A DNA stretch of 64,000 nucleotides from Sphingorhabdus sp. (GCA_028279555.1 JANQNO010000005.1:372001-436000); one strand, 5' to 3'; counted from the first letter of the stretch, positions 51,640 to 62,709 are shown. A program made the numbers and translations. The notes: generated by a model not told the origin, from the sequence alone.

Positions 51640-53663
51640 TGTTCAATAAAATCCTCATAGCCAATCGCGGAGAGATTGCCTGCCGGGTCATAAAGACGGC
51701 AAAGAAAATGGGTATTGCCACGGTTGCGGTCTACTCCGATGCCGACGCGCGCGCGCCCTTTGTGCGCATGGCCGACGAGGCGGTGCATATCGGCCCGCCG
51801 CCTGCTGCAGAAAGCTATCTGCTGGCCGACAAGATCATCCAAGCCTGTAAGGATACTGGCGCGGAGGCTGTGCATCCGGGTTATGGTTTCCTCTCCGAGC
51901 GCGCCAGCTTTGTCGAGGAACTCGAAAAGAACAAAATCGCCTTTATCGGCCCGCCGCCGGGCGCGATTGCGGCGATGGGCGACAAGATCGAATCGAAAAA
52001 ACTGGCGAAGGAAGCGGGCGTCAATGTCGTTCCCGGCTTCGTCGGCGAGATCAGGGATACCGATCACGCGGTCGAGATTTCGAACGATATCGGCTACCCG
52101 GTAATGATGAAGGCCAGCGCCGGTGGCGGCGGCAAGGGCATGCGGCTAGCATGGTCCGAAAAGGATGTGCGCGAAGGCTTCGAGGCGACGAAACGTGAGG
52201 GGCTCAGCAGCTTTGGCGATGATCGCGTGTTCATCGAGAAATTCATCGAAAATCCGCGCCATATCGAAATCCAGATACTCGGCGACAAACATGGCAACAT
52301 TCTCTATTTGAATGAGCGCGAATGCTCGATCCAGCGGCGGCATCAGAAGGTTGTCGAGGAGGCACCATCGCCCTTCGTTACGCCCAAGATGCGCGAAAGC
52401 ATGGGCGAACAATGCGTCGCGCTTGCCCGGGCAGTCGATTATCACAGCGCCGGTACGGTCGAGCTGATCGTTTCGGGCGCGGACCCGAGTGGGGAGAGCT
52501 TCTATTTCCTCGAAATGAATACGCGGCTGCAGGTCGAGCATCCTGTTACCGAAGCAATCACAGGCATCGATCTGGTCGAACAGATGATCCGTGTCGCTGC
52601 TGGCGAAAAGCTCAAGCTGAAACAAAAGGATATCGGTATCGATGGCTGGTCGATCGAAAACCGCGTCTATGCCGAGGATCCCTATAGGGGCTTCCTGCCG
52701 TCTACAGGCCGCCTGACCGAATATCATCCGCCGCTTGAAGGCTGGACCGATGATGGCGAGGCAAACGGCCGCCGCGGTGTGGACGGCCTGCGGGTGGATG
52801 ACGGCGTCTATCATGGCGGCGAGGTTTCGATGTTCTATGATCCCATGATCGCCAAGCTGATTACTTGGGGCAAAACCCGCGATGAAGCCGCCGACAAACA
52901 GATCGCGGCGCTCGATCGCTTTCGGATCGAGGGGCTGGGGCACAATATCGATTTTCTCTCCGCGCTGATGCAGCATGAACGCTTCCGGTCAGGCGAGCTG
53001 ACGACTGGTTTTATCGCTGAGGAATATCCCGACGGTTTTGAAGGCGCGCCAGCTTCCGCCGAGTTGAAGATATGGCTTGCGGCGATCGCGGGTTTTCTGG
53101 CGACCGCGCATGCCGACCGGGCTTTGCAGGTTGACGGGCAGCTGGGCGACCGGCTCGAACCGCCGGGAGAATGGCAGATTTCCATTGGCAAGACTGAATT
53201 CTCGGTAAGTCTGGACGACGAAGAGGGGATCGCTGTCGATGGCAAGCCAGTCGATCTCTCCATGGCCTATGCACCCGGCGAAAGGATGGTCGAGGCGGAA
53301 TTCGGGGAAGAGCAGCTCGCCGTCCAGATTGCAAAAACGCGTACCGGTTTCGCGCTCACAACGCGTGGTGCCTCCCATGATGCGAAATGCCTGCCGGTTC
53401 ATATCGCTGGGCATGCGGCGCACATGATCGAGAAGGAGCCGCCCGACCTTTCCAAATTTCTGCTCTGCCCGATGCCGGGGTTGGTCACCAGGATTCACGT
53501 CGAGGATGGCGAATCGGTCGAGGCCGGCCAGCCCCTAGCAGTGGTCGAGGCCATGAAGATGGAGAATATTTTGCGGGCAGAAAAATCGGGTGTCGTGAAA
53601 AAGGTGCAGGCCGCCGAAGGCGAAAGCCTCGCTGTTGACGCGGTCATATTGGAGCTTGAATAG
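51639..53663 (+). CDS. pccA: Acetyl/propionyl-CoA carboxylase alpha subunit
   Basis: ILIANRGEIACRVIKTAKKMGI; C-terminal biotin site VVEAMKMENILRAE. Confidence 0.96.
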   Translation: MFNKILIANRGEIACRVIKTAKKMGIATVAVYSDADARAPFVRMADEAVHIGPPPAAESYLLADKIIQACKDTGAEAVHPGYGFLSERASFVEELEKNKIAFIGPPPGAIAAMGDKIESKKLAKEAGVNVVPGFVGEIRDTDHAVEISNDIGYPVMMKASAGGGGKGMRLAWSEKDVREGFEATKREGLSSFGDDRVFIEKFIENPRHIEIQILGDKHGNILYLNERECSIQRRHQKVVEEAPSPFVTPKMRESMGEQCVALARAVDYHSAGTVELIVSGADPSGESFYFLEMNTRLQVEHPVTEAITGIDLVEQMIRVAAGEKLKLKQKDIGIDGWSIENRVYAEDPYRGFLPSTGRLTEYHPPLEGWTDDGEANGRRGVDGLRVDDGVYHGGEVSMFYDPMIAKLITWGKTRDEAADKQIAALDRFRIEGLGHNIDFLSALMQHERFRSGELTTGFIAEEYPDGFEGAPASAELKIWLAAIAGFLATAHADRALQVDGQLGDRLEPPGEWQISIGKTEFSVSLDDEEGIAVDGKPVDLSMAYAPGERMVEAEFGEEQLAVQIAKTRTGFALTTRGASHDAKCLPVHIAGHAAHMIEKEPPDLSKFLLCPMPGLVTRIHVEDGESVEAGQPLAVVEAMKMENILRAEKSGVVKKVQAAEGESLAVDAVILELE

Positions 53664-53890
53664 CGCCAACTATCAGGAATTTATTCTCGCTATCGGATAG
53701 CCATCCTCTTGGCTATTTACTTCAGTAAACATCTGTAATCGTCTGACTTTTCCACAGAAAATACATCCAGGTCGTGGATTTGTGTCGTCGCTGTAGCAAT
53801 AATGGTGTTACGCATATTTCGCGTGTCCGGTTTCAATCGGTCTGGATTTCGTCTGGTTGGGAAGGGATCAAGCGACCAAGGAGGTCAGCA

Positions 53891-54157
53891 ATGGCGAGAA
53901 GTGGCAGAGGTTTTTTCGATCGGCGCGGGCAGTTTTTCCGCACACCGGAGGAGGCAACTGCCAGCGATCTCGCATCGCTCCTGGGCAGGATTGGCGACGG
54001 CGAGAGCCTGGCACCGGGCATCGCAATCATGCTCCTCGAAAAGCGGGAAGAGATCGAGGAGGTCTTTGCCGAGCATGACCAGATGAAAGAAGAACATCTC
54101 GGCGAGATAGAGTTGCCTGAAAAAGATAATGTGACAACGATGCCAAACAGGGGCTAA
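53891..54157 (+). CDS. Hypothetical protein
   Basis: Start reassigned to MARSGRGFFDRRGQFF. Confidence 0.6.
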   Translation: MARSGRGFFDRRGQFFRTPEEATASDLASLLGRIGDGESLAPGIAIMLLEKREEIEEVFAEHDQMKEEHLGEIELPEKDNVTTMPNRG

Positions 54158-54167
54158 GCTCCGCTGC

Positions 54168-54608
54168 ATGGCTTTTGAAAAATTCGCTCCGCAGCTGCTG
54201 GCTCTTACGGGGCTGATCGCAGTGGCAGCTTGTGTTCCCTCACTGGCACCGGGAGAGACCTCGACCGCAGCTGCTGGTGATGCCCTTGAAACGCGTAAAC
54301 AAGCTGAAAAGCTCTATCTTCCTGCAAGCAGCAGCCAGTCGGCGCTGAATGCCAATCGGATCGAATGCGACAAGCTTGGCGGCGACTATGGCCGGCAGGG
54401 CCTCGCGGGCGGCTATATGTGCGTATTGTCCTATAGCGATGCCGGGAAAATCTGTAGCAGGGCAGGCGATTGCATAGGGGATTGCCGCATAACGGGCGGC
54501 GATTTCTCAGGCCCTACCGGATACTGCCAGCCTAACACTATACCCTTCGGATGCTACGCGAAAATCGACGAAAATGGGAAAATCGGCCCTGCAATCTGCG
54601 TGGATTGA
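54168..54608 (+). CDS. Hypothetical Cys-rich exported/lipoprotein
   Basis: N-terminal LIAVAACVPS lipobox-like; multiple Cys in the C-terminal half. Confidence 0.65.
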   Translation: MAFEKFAPQLLALTGLIAVAACVPSLAPGETSTAAAGDALETRKQAEKLYLPASSSQSALNANRIECDKLGGDYGRQGLAGGYMCVLSYSDAGKICSRAGDCIGDCRITGGDFSGPTGYCQPNTIPFGCYAKIDENGKIGPAICVD

Positions 54609-54611
54609 CGG

Positions 54612-55382
54612 CTATTCGATTATCGCAACCGCGCGAATCCAGCCAGCACTCGCGCGCTCGATCTTCACCGGAAAACAGCTGAACATAAAGCCCGATGCGG
54701 GAATCGCCTCCAGATTGGTCAGCTTTTCAATCTGATAATAGGGCCGGATGCGTCCAGCCTTGTGGCCTTCCCAAATAATCGAAGGATCGCGGTCTTCGGC
54801 CCAGCGTTTTGCCGTGTGGCTGAAGGGAGCGTCCCAGCTCCAGGCATCGGTGCCGACGACCTGCGCGCCGCGTTCGGTCAAGTAAAGCGTGGCTTCGGCA
54901 CCCATGCCGCAACCCTGATCGATAAAATTGTCGCTTCCATAGACCGCGCCGGACTGGACGAGCACGATGTCGCGCGGCTGCAGCTCATGACCAATCCGCT
55001 CCAGTTCGGCTTCCACTTCGGCAGCCGACACCACGCTGCCATGTGCCTTGTGCGAGAAATCCAGCTTTACACCCGGATTGAAGAAGAGATCGAGCGGGGC
55101 CTCATCGATCGACGGGGCAGGGGAAGCACCGCTGTCTGTCGTCGAATGATAATGCCACGGGGCATCCATATGCGTGCCATTGTGCGTCGCGAGCGTGACG
55201 CTTTCCACGGCCCAGCCTTCTCCGTCGGGAAGATCCTCTTTCTCCAGCCCGGGGAAGAACATCGCGATCTGCTGCCAGGTGTCTTCATGCGTCATATAGG
55301 TGATCTGCGGGCGCATGATTTCCGGGTCGGATATGACATCATTTGTGATCGGAATTGAAAGGTCGACAAATTCACTCATCAT
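54612..55382 (-). CDS. Cyclase family protein (kynurenine formamidase-like)
   Basis: LATHNGTHMDAPWHYHSTTDSG metal-binding motif. Confidence 0.9.
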   Translation of the reverse strand: MMSEFVDLSIPITNDVISDPEIMRPQITYMTHEDTWQQIAMFFPGLEKEDLPDGEGWAVESVTLATHNGTHMDAPWHYHSTTDSGASPAPSIDEAPLDLFFNPGVKLDFSHKAHGSVVSAAEVEAELERIGHELQPRDIVLVQSGAVYGSDNFIDQGCGMGAEATLYLTERGAQVVGTDAWSWDAPFSHTAKRWAEDRDPSIIWEGHKAGRIRPYYQIEKLTNLEAIPASGFMFSCFPVKIERASAGWIRAVAIIE

Positions 55383-55507
55383 CTTCTCCCTTTGCGGTGA
55401 TCCTGAGGTCCTGACCCTATGTTTGTGCAGGCTTTCTGGCAACAAGCGGGTTGAATGCTGTGCTTTTGGCTCTAGGACAGAAACGGGAAAGTCATCGGGA
55501 GGGCAGC

Positions 55508-57136
55508 ATGGCCGAATTGGCAGGCAGGGAGCCAAGCCAGAAAGAAATAAAGCTGGTTATCGGCGCTTCGTCGGCAGGTACCATTTTCGAATGGTATGAT
55601 TTCTTTATCTATGGAACGCTCGCCTACATCCTGAAAGATGCCTTCTACAATGTCGAGAATGAGACGTTGGGACTGCTCCTGGTCTGGTCGACATTTGCGG
55701 TTGGTTTTGCATTTCGCCCGATCGGTGCGATTCTGTTCGGTTTTCTGGGCGACAAGCTCGGTCGGAAATATACGTTTCTGGTGACCGTCACCTTGATGGG
55801 CATTGCGACCGCAGGTGTCGGGTTTATTCCCACGGTTGATACGATTGGCATAGCTGCCCCGATTATTGTGATTTTTCTGCGCGTGCTGCAGGGACTCGCT
55901 TTGGGCGGCGAATATGGCGGCGCAGCCATCTATGTGGCCGAACATGCACCACCCGAAAAACGCGGATTTTATACCAGCTTTATTCAGGCGAGCGTCGCTG
56001 GCGGCTTTGTCCTTTCGATCGCGGTCGTGCTGCTTTGCCGTTTCCTGATACCGGAAGAATCCTTCGTCGAATGGGGCTGGCGGATTCCCTTCCTGCTTTC
56101 GATCATTCTTTTGGGTATTTCGCTCTGGATGCGTCTGATGCTCTCTGAAAGCCCCGTTTTCCAAGCCATGAAGGAAGCCGGCGAAATGTCGGGCAACCCC
56201 TTCGTCGAGAGTTTCACCTATCCGGGCAACAAGAAGCGGATATTTGTCGCCCTGTTCGGCGTAACCGGGATATTGACCACCATTTGGTACACGGCATTTT
56301 TTTCCGGTATGAGCTTTCTGCGCGGGCCGATGCATGTCGACAATCTGACGGTCGAATTGATTCTCTTCATTGCCGGCCTGATCGCCATGTCATTTTATCT
56401 GGTTGTCGGGAAATGGTCTGACAAGGTGGGCCGTAAGAAACCGATCATTATCGGCGCGGTCGCAACCCTGTTCCTGCTCTTTCCCGGATTCTGGGGGCTG
56501 GGAAGCCTCGCTAACCCCGGTCTTGAAGCAGCCGCGCAAAAAACGCCGATAACGGTGAGCGGCCCCGAATGCGTCACGGACCCCTTTGCCGAGATGTTTG
56601 ATCGCGAACAGACCGATTGCGGCAAAATTCTGGAGACGCTGACGGCGTCGGGTGTGGCATACACGTTGAAGCCGGGGGGAGAACTGAACCTGTCTGCGGG
56701 CGGTGAAAGTATCGCGCTGCAGCAGGAGTGGTTCGATAGTGGAACCGCAAGACGCGATGGTATCCACGCCGCATTGGGCAATTACGGATTTGATTTTTCG
56801 AAGCAGCAGCCCTCGACGGCGAATATACTGGGTATTGTGGCTATCTTGCTGGGGCTCGGCATGCTGTCGGCCTTGACCTATGGTTCGGTTGCCGCGCTGC
56901 TGTCGGAAATGTTCCCGCCGAAAATCCGCTACAGTTCCATGTCGATACCCTATCATATCGGGGCCGGCTATCTTGGCGGTTTCCTACCGCTGATTGCTGG
57001 CGTCATCGTTGCCAGCACAGGCAACATCTATTCGGGCCTCTGGTATACTTGGGTCGTTGTGGCGTTTGGTGTTCTGGTCGCCTGGTGGGGCCTGCCTGGC
57101 GGCCCACCGCGTGATTTTGCCGATGACCAAACATAG
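55508..57136 (+). CDS. MFS transporter (MHS-like)
   Basis: GTIFEWYDFFIYGTLAYIL; GFLGDKLGRKYTF; LGGEYGGAAIYVAEHAP. Confidence 0.93.
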   Translation: MAELAGREPSQKEIKLVIGASSAGTIFEWYDFFIYGTLAYILKDAFYNVENETLGLLLVWSTFAVGFAFRPIGAILFGFLGDKLGRKYTFLVTVTLMGIATAGVGFIPTVDTIGIAAPIIVIFLRVLQGLALGGEYGGAAIYVAEHAPPEKRGFYTSFIQASVAGGFVLSIAVVLLCRFLIPEESFVEWGWRIPFLLSIILLGISLWMRLMLSESPVFQAMKEAGEMSGNPFVESFTYPGNKKRIFVALFGVTGILTTIWYTAFFSGMSFLRGPMHVDNLTVELILFIAGLIAMSFYLVVGKWSDKVGRKKPIIIGAVATLFLLFPGFWGLGSLANPGLEAAAQKTPITVSGPECVTDPFAEMFDREQTDCGKILETLTASGVAYTLKPGGELNLSAGGESIALQQEWFDSGTARRDGIHAALGNYGFDFSKQQPSTANILGIVAILLGLGMLSALTYGSVAALLSEMFPPKIRYSSMSIPYHIGAGYLGGFLPLIAGVIVASTGNIYSGLWYTWVVVAFGVLVAWWGLPGGPPRDFADDQT

Positions 57137-58175
57137 CGCAGCAGAAGGCTCGCTCCGGCTGATCCTTGACGGTGACGCTCTGACTGCGAACTGGCGCGCA
57201 CTGGATCAGCGCAGCGGCAGTGCGGCATGCGGAGCAGCGGTCAAGGCCGATGGCTACGGTGTCGGCGCGAGAGAGGTTGTCGGGCGATTGGCCGCTGCCG
57301 GTTGCCGGGATTTTTTCGTGGCGCACTGGTCAGAGGCGTTGGCAATTGCGGATTTGGTTCCGACCGACCAGATCGCGGTTCTGAACGGATGCAGCCCAAG
57401 CGAGGTCGAACTCGCAAAGCAGAGCGGGATTCGGCCCGTCCTGAATTCACCCGGGCAAGTGGCAGCCTGGAAGCAAGCTGGCGGCGGAACGTGCCATGTC
57501 ATGATCGATACGGGGATTAACCGCCTGGGAGTAGGGCCAGAGCAATTGGACGGCGATTTGCTCGCTGGTCTGGATATCGATATCGCGATGACGCATCTTG
57601 CTTCGGCCGATGAAGACGTCCCACAGAATGGGGAACAGTTGGAGCGTTTTGAAACCGCACGGGCCGGATTGAACACCCGGCGCTTCTCCACCGCAAACAG
57701 TGCGGGCATCATGCTTGGCGAGCCGTATCATCTCGACCTCACACGTCCCGGCCTCTCGCTCTATGGCGGCATAGCGCGCCCCGAAATGGCACAGTTCATA
57801 CAGCCGGTGGTCAAGCTGCAATCGCGGATTCTTCAGCTGCGTGAATTGAAGGCGGGTGATCCGGTGGGCTACAATGCCAAATGGCTTTGCCCCGAGGATA
57901 TGCCGGTTGCAACGATTTGCTTGGGATATGCCGATGGCTATTTGCGCAGCTTTTTTGGCAAGGGCGTTGCGCACCATGATGGGGCGAAGCTTCCCGCTAT
58001 TGGCCGTATCTCGATGGATCTGGTGACACTGGATGCACGCGGTGCCAAGGGGCTTGAGGAAGGCGATTGGGTCCAAATCGACTATGACCTTGCACGCGCT
58101 TCGGCGCAGTCGGGACTGTCGCAATATGAGCTGCTTACCGGGCTTGGACAGCGCTTCGACAGGGTTTGGCAATAG
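57123..58175 (+). CDS. alr: Alanine racemase
   Basis: ACGAAVKADGYGVGAREV PLP lysine region; GYNAKWLCPEDMPVATICLGYADGYLR. Confidence 0.94.
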   Translation: MTKHSAAEGSLRLILDGDALTANWRALDQRSGSAACGAAVKADGYGVGAREVVGRLAAAGCRDFFVAHWSEALAIADLVPTDQIAVLNGCSPSEVELAKQSGIRPVLNSPGQVAAWKQAGGGTCHVMIDTGINRLGVGPEQLDGDLLAGLDIDIAMTHLASADEDVPQNGEQLERFETARAGLNTRRFSTANSAGIMLGEPYHLDLTRPGLSLYGGIARPEMAQFIQPVVKLQSRILQLRELKAGDPVGYNAKWLCPEDMPVATICLGYADGYLRSFFGKGVAHHDGAKLPAIGRISMDLVTLDARGAKGLEEGDWVQIDYDLARASAQSGLSQYELLTGLGQRFDRVWQ

Positions 58176-58300
58176 CGGTTTGAGCCGCAACCAAACATTG
58201 GTTTCGATAGCTAGGGTAGCACATTCCGCTGCGTCGACGCGTGTTGCAGCGCAGTATAAAATTCGCTACGACGGCGCTAGCAAGAAAGGTCGGGCGCGTC

Positions 58301-58864
58301 ATGGCTAGAAAAAAGAAAGTGCTGGAGGATGGCGAACCCGTCATCATAAAAAAATATGCCAACCGGCGGCTCTACAACACCCAGTCATCCAAATATATCA
58401 CGCTGGATTTTCTCGCGGAAATGACGCGGGAAAATGTCGATTTCAAAGTGGTCGACGCAAAGACTGACGAAGACATTACCCATTCGGTGCTGACCCAGAT
58501 CATCATGGAAGAGGAAAGTGCCGGGGAGAATATGCTCCCGGTGCCTTTTCTAAGACAGTTGATCTCTCTCTATGGAGACTCGATGCAATCGATGGTGCCG
58601 GGTTTTCTGGAAGATGCGATGGATAATTTCCGTGCCAATCGCGACAAGATGGAGGATGCGATCGAAAAGGCGCTCCCCGACGGTCCGCTTGGCGATATCG
58701 CCAAACAGAATATCAAGATGGCGCGCGCCGCCCGTGACGCGTTGATTCCCTCTTCGCGGGGGAAGAAAAAGGAAAGCAAACCGGCTGACGAAAGCGCCGA
58801 ATTGGCCGCGCTTAAAGAGCAGATGGCGGAAATTCAGGCGCGAATAGACCGGCTGGACAAGTGA
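58301..58864 (+). CDS. phaR: Polyhydroxyalkanoate synthesis repressor PhaR
   Basis: IIKKYANRRLYNTQSSKYITLDFLAEM. Confidence 0.95.
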   Translation: MARKKKVLEDGEPVIIKKYANRRLYNTQSSKYITLDFLAEMTRENVDFKVVDAKTDEDITHSVLTQIIMEEESAGENMLPVPFLRQLISLYGDSMQSMVPGFLEDAMDNFRANRDKMEDAIEKALPDGPLGDIAKQNIKMARAARDALIPSSRGKKKESKPADESAELAALKEQMAEIQARIDRLDK

Positions 58865-58892
58865 CAGCTTCAGACAGGCGGAGCCTCGAAAA

Positions 58893-60425
58893 GTGAAGAA
58901 GAGCGCCCTCAGCGTGACGCGTGAAGACAATTTCGCCGAATGGTATCAGCAGGTCATTGCTGAAGCGGATCTGGCCGAAGAATCGGGCGTGCGCGGCTGT
59001 ATGGTCATCCGTTCCTGGGGCTACGGGATCTGGGAACGTATCCAGCATCTGATGGATACGGAGATCAAGAAAGCAGGCGTTGAAAACTGCTATTTCCCGC
59101 TGTTTATCCCGCTTTCCTATTTCGAGAAGGAAGCCGATCACGTCGATGGCTTTGCCAAGGAAATGGCTGTCGTGACGCATCATCGGCTCGTCAGCGGAGA
59201 AGGAGGCGGCCTGGTTCCCGATGCGGAGAGCCGGCTGGAAGAGCCGCTGGTTGTCCGCCCGACATCTGAAACCGTGATCGGCCAGGCCATGGCCCGCTGG
59301 ATTCAAAGCTGGCGCAACCTGCCGCTCAAGGTCAATCAGTGGGCGAATGTCGTGCGCTGGGAAATGCGCACGCGCATGTTCCTCCGTACGAGCGAGTTTC
59401 TTTGGCAGGAAGGGCACACAGCGCATGCCGATGAAGCCGATGCCATGAAGGAGATGCTCCGCGCGCTGGAGATGTATCGGAGCTTTGCCGAGGGACCGCT
59501 GGCGATGCCGGTCATTGCCGGCGAGAAGCCCGAAAATGAGCGCTTTCCCGGCGCTGTGACCACCTATTCGATCGAGGCCATGATGCAGGACGGCAAGGCG
59601 CTACAGGCCGGCACGTCGCATTATCTGGGAACCAGCTTCGCTCAAGCAGCTGGAATCAAATATCAGGACCGCGAGGGCGGCCAGCAATATTGTCATACGA
59701 CCAGCTGGGGCACGTCGACGCGCATGATTGGCGGGGTTATCATGACCCATGGCGATGATGATGGGCTGCGCTGTCCGCCGCAAATTGCGCCGCACCAGAT
59801 TGTCATTATTCCTATGCTGCGCGAGAAGGATGCCGAGGAAGACAACAAAGTCCTGTCCTATGCCAGCAGCTTACAAGCCGAACTTTCGGCGCTGTCGGCT
59901 TTCGGCGAAGCGGTGCGGGTGCATCTCGACCTTAAATCCGAAAAAGCCTCGAACAAGCGCTGGGCATGGGTGAAGAAGGGTGCTCCGCTTATCGTCGAGG
60001 TGGGGCCGCGCGATGTCGAAGGTGGCAATGTCGCCTATCTCCGCCGGGACCGGCTCTACAAGGACAATGGAAAGCCCGATAGCCAGTTCCCGGCAAGGGC
60101 AGAGTTTGTCGCTGACGCTGCAGCGATGCTGGAAGAAGTCCATGCCGGCCTGCATGCCGAAGCGAAGGCGAGGCTGGATAGGAATATCCACAGGAATGTT
60201 ACTGACTTACAAGAATTTTATGGCAATTCGGGCAAATATCCGGGCTGGGTCGAACTGCAGTGGTCCAAGCCGACCGGGGCTGTGCTGGACAAGGTTGTCG
60301 ATCAGCTCAAGGAATTGAAGCTGACCATTCGCAATGTCCCGGTCGATGCTGCGCCTGCCAATGGCGACTGTTTCTTCACCGGCGAGCCGGCAGTCGAGCG
60401 CATCCTGATTGGCCGGGCCTATTGA
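58893..60425 (+). CDS. proS: Prolyl-tRNA synthetase
   Basis: VVRPTSETVIGQAMARWIQSWRNLPLKVNQWANVVRWEMRTRMFLRTSEFLWQEGHTAH. Confidence 0.96.
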   Translation: MKKSALSVTREDNFAEWYQQVIAEADLAEESGVRGCMVIRSWGYGIWERIQHLMDTEIKKAGVENCYFPLFIPLSYFEKEADHVDGFAKEMAVVTHHRLVSGEGGGLVPDAESRLEEPLVVRPTSETVIGQAMARWIQSWRNLPLKVNQWANVVRWEMRTRMFLRTSEFLWQEGHTAHADEADAMKEMLRALEMYRSFAEGPLAMPVIAGEKPENERFPGAVTTYSIEAMMQDGKALQAGTSHYLGTSFAQAAGIKYQDREGGQQYCHTTSWGTSTRMIGGVIMTHGDDDGLRCPPQIAPHQIVIIPMLREKDAEEDNKVLSYASSLQAELSALSAFGEAVRVHLDLKSEKASNKRWAWVKKGAPLIVEVGPRDVEGGNVAYLRRDRLYKDNGKPDSQFPARAEFVADAAAMLEEVHAGLHAEAKARLDRNIHRNVTDLQEFYGNSGKYPGWVELQWSKPTGAVLDKVVDQLKELKLTIRNVPVDAAPANGDCFFTGEPAVERILIGRAY

Positions 60426-60426
60426 T

Positions 60427-62709
60427 TTGGCCAGAAAAGCGCACCCCAGAAAGCCAGCGGGGCTGCCAAGCAAGAAGCAGATACTCGAATTCATCGAAGG
60501 CAGCGACCGTCCGGCGGGAAAGCGCGAGATAGCGCGCGCTTTCGGCCTGAAAGGGCAAGAGAAGGTTAAGCTCAAGGCGCTGCTCAAGGACATGGCCGAT
60601 GAAGGCCTGATCGACGGCAGAAAAAGCGCTTTTCACAAGATGGGCGGATTGCCGCGCGTCACCGTGCTTAAAATAGTCGATATCGATGGCAATCAGCCGG
60701 TTGCCGTGCCTGAACGCTGGGAGGCAGAAGCGCATCCAAAGCCCAGATTGCGCGTGGTTGAGCGGGGCAGGCGGGGCGCGCTGGGCGTGGGGGACCGTAT
60801 CCTGGCCCGCACCGAAGAAGCGGGCAGGGGATGGCGGGCGCATCCCATGAAGAAGCTGCAGCGCGCGTCGGAGCAGGTCATGGGCGTGGTCGAAAAAGTC
60901 GGCGATAGCCGCTACTATTTGAAGCCCGTCGACAAGAAACAGCGCTATGACACGCAAATTTCCGGCATCGGTGATGCGCAGGAGGGTGATCTTGTTCTCG
61001 CTACGATTCAGGGGCGAGGCGCGCGAAGTTCAGCGAAGGTCGAGGAAATATTGGGCGATCCATTCGCGCCCAAAGCGGTCAGCCTGATCGCCATCCACAA
61101 ATATGGGATCCCGCATGAAATGCCGGATGCTGCCGAGAAAGAGGCGGCATTGGTGAGCGATCTTCCGGTCACGCCTGAAAAGCGCGAGGATCTGCGCCAT
61201 CTGCCCATTATCGCTATCGATCCAAGAGATGCTCGCGACTATGATGATGCGATCTGGGCGCAGGCTAATGACGAAGGCGGCTTCGACGCGATCGTCGCGA
61301 TTGCCGATGTCAGCTACTATGTCCGGCCCAGCAGCGCGCTCGACAAGGAGGCGAGGAAGCGCGGTAACAGCGTCTATTTCCCCGACCGTGTGGTTCCCAT
61401 GCTACCGCATACACTGTCGTCGGACAAATGCTCGCTGCGCGCAGGCGAGGACCGTGCTGTGATGGCCTGCCACCTCAAAATATCTGCAGAAGGCAAAGTG
61501 ACGTCATGGCGTTTCAGCCGCGCTATCGCCCGGATTTCGGCCAATATTCCCTATGAAGATGCGCAGAAGGCGATAGACGGCAGGCTGGCGCATGAGATGC
61601 TGGAACCGGCTCTCAAGCCGCTGTGGGCCTGCTGGCGGGTCTTGCGCAAGGCGAGGGATAAGCGCGGCCCACTGGCGCTGTTTTTGCCCGAGCGGCGGAT
61701 CACCCTGGACGAGGAGGGTCGGGTAACCGGCGTAGCCGTCAAACAGCCGCTCGAAGCGCATAGCCTGGTCGAGGATTTCATGGTCGCTGCCAATGTCGCG
61801 GCTGCCAAAGCGCTTGAAGCCAAGAAAGCGCCGCTTGTCTACCGCGCGCATGAAAATCCCAGCCGCGAGAAGCTGCTTGCGCTCAAGGATTATCTGGTGA
61901 CATTCGATATCGAATTCGCGCTGGGCCAGGTGATAAAGCCCAGCAGCTTCAACCGGATATTGAAGAAGATCGAGAGCCGCGAAGATGCCGAAGAGATCAG
62001 GCCGCAGATCATGGAAGCAGTGCTGCGCTCGCAGACGCAGGCCTATTACACCCCCACCCATATCGGCCATTTCGGGCTGGCGCTGGGGAGCTATGCGCAT
62101 TTCACATCACCCATCCGCCGCTATGCCGATCTGCTCATTCACCGCGCGCTGGTGGGCGCTTACGGCCTTGAGCAGCCGCAGATAAAAAACAATAAAATTC
62201 AGAAAACTACAGCGCTCTCCGGAGAAGAAGCGAGCAAGCTTGACACAATATCGGAAGCCATCAGCCGGACCGAGCGCCGGGCCATGGAGGCCGAACGCGA
62301 AACCATCGACCGCTATGTGGCGGCCTATTTGTCGGAACAGGTGGGCCAGATTGTCGAAGCCCGCATCACGGGCGTCCAGAATTTCGGATTTTTCGCGACA
62401 GTTGAGGCTATTGGCGGCGATGGCTTGATACCCGTATCAACATTGGGGACAGGCTATTTCGACTATGATGAGGGTGCCCAGAGCCTGACGAGCGAGGACG
62501 GCGAGACGGTTTATCGCCCGGGCATGCGTTTGCAACTGCGTTTGGCAGAGGCGAATCCGGTCTCCGGATCGCTGCGTTTTGAGCTTCCGGAAGTACGCGA
62601 ATCCGCCCGGAAGTTTGCGCCCACCGGCAAAAGGCAGGGGAAATACCGCGTGGGGAAACGTGGAAGGCCTTCAAATATAAGACATAAAGGCAAACGGAAA
62701 CGCCGCTGA
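60427..62709 (+). CDS. rnr: Ribonuclease R
   Basis: IAIDPRDARDYDDAIWAQ; GHFGLALGSYAHFTSPIRRYADLLIHRAL; S1 domain; basic tail. Confidence 0.95.
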   Translation: MARKAHPRKPAGLPSKKQILEFIEGSDRPAGKREIARAFGLKGQEKVKLKALLKDMADEGLIDGRKSAFHKMGGLPRVTVLKIVDIDGNQPVAVPERWEAEAHPKPRLRVVERGRRGALGVGDRILARTEEAGRGWRAHPMKKLQRASEQVMGVVEKVGDSRYYLKPVDKKQRYDTQISGIGDAQEGDLVLATIQGRGARSSAKVEEILGDPFAPKAVSLIAIHKYGIPHEMPDAAEKEAALVSDLPVTPEKREDLRHLPIIAIDPRDARDYDDAIWAQANDEGGFDAIVAIADVSYYVRPSSALDKEARKRGNSVYFPDRVVPMLPHTLSSDKCSLRAGEDRAVMACHLKISAEGKVTSWRFSRAIARISANIPYEDAQKAIDGRLAHEMLEPALKPLWACWRVLRKARDKRGPLALFLPERRITLDEEGRVTGVAVKQPLEAHSLVEDFMVAANVAAAKALEAKKAPLVYRAHENPSREKLLALKDYLVTFDIEFALGQVIKPSSFNRILKKIESREDAEEIRPQIMEAVLRSQTQAYYTPTHIGHFGLALGSYAHFTSPIRRYADLLIHRALVGAYGLEQPQIKNNKIQKTTALSGEEASKLDTISEAISRTERRAMEAERETIDRYVAAYLSEQVGQIVEARITGVQNFGFFATVEAIGGDGLIPVSTLGTGYFDYDEGAQSLTSEDGETVYRPGMRLQLRLAEANPVSGSLRFELPEVRESARKFAPTGKRQGKYRVGKRGRPSNIRHKGKRKRR

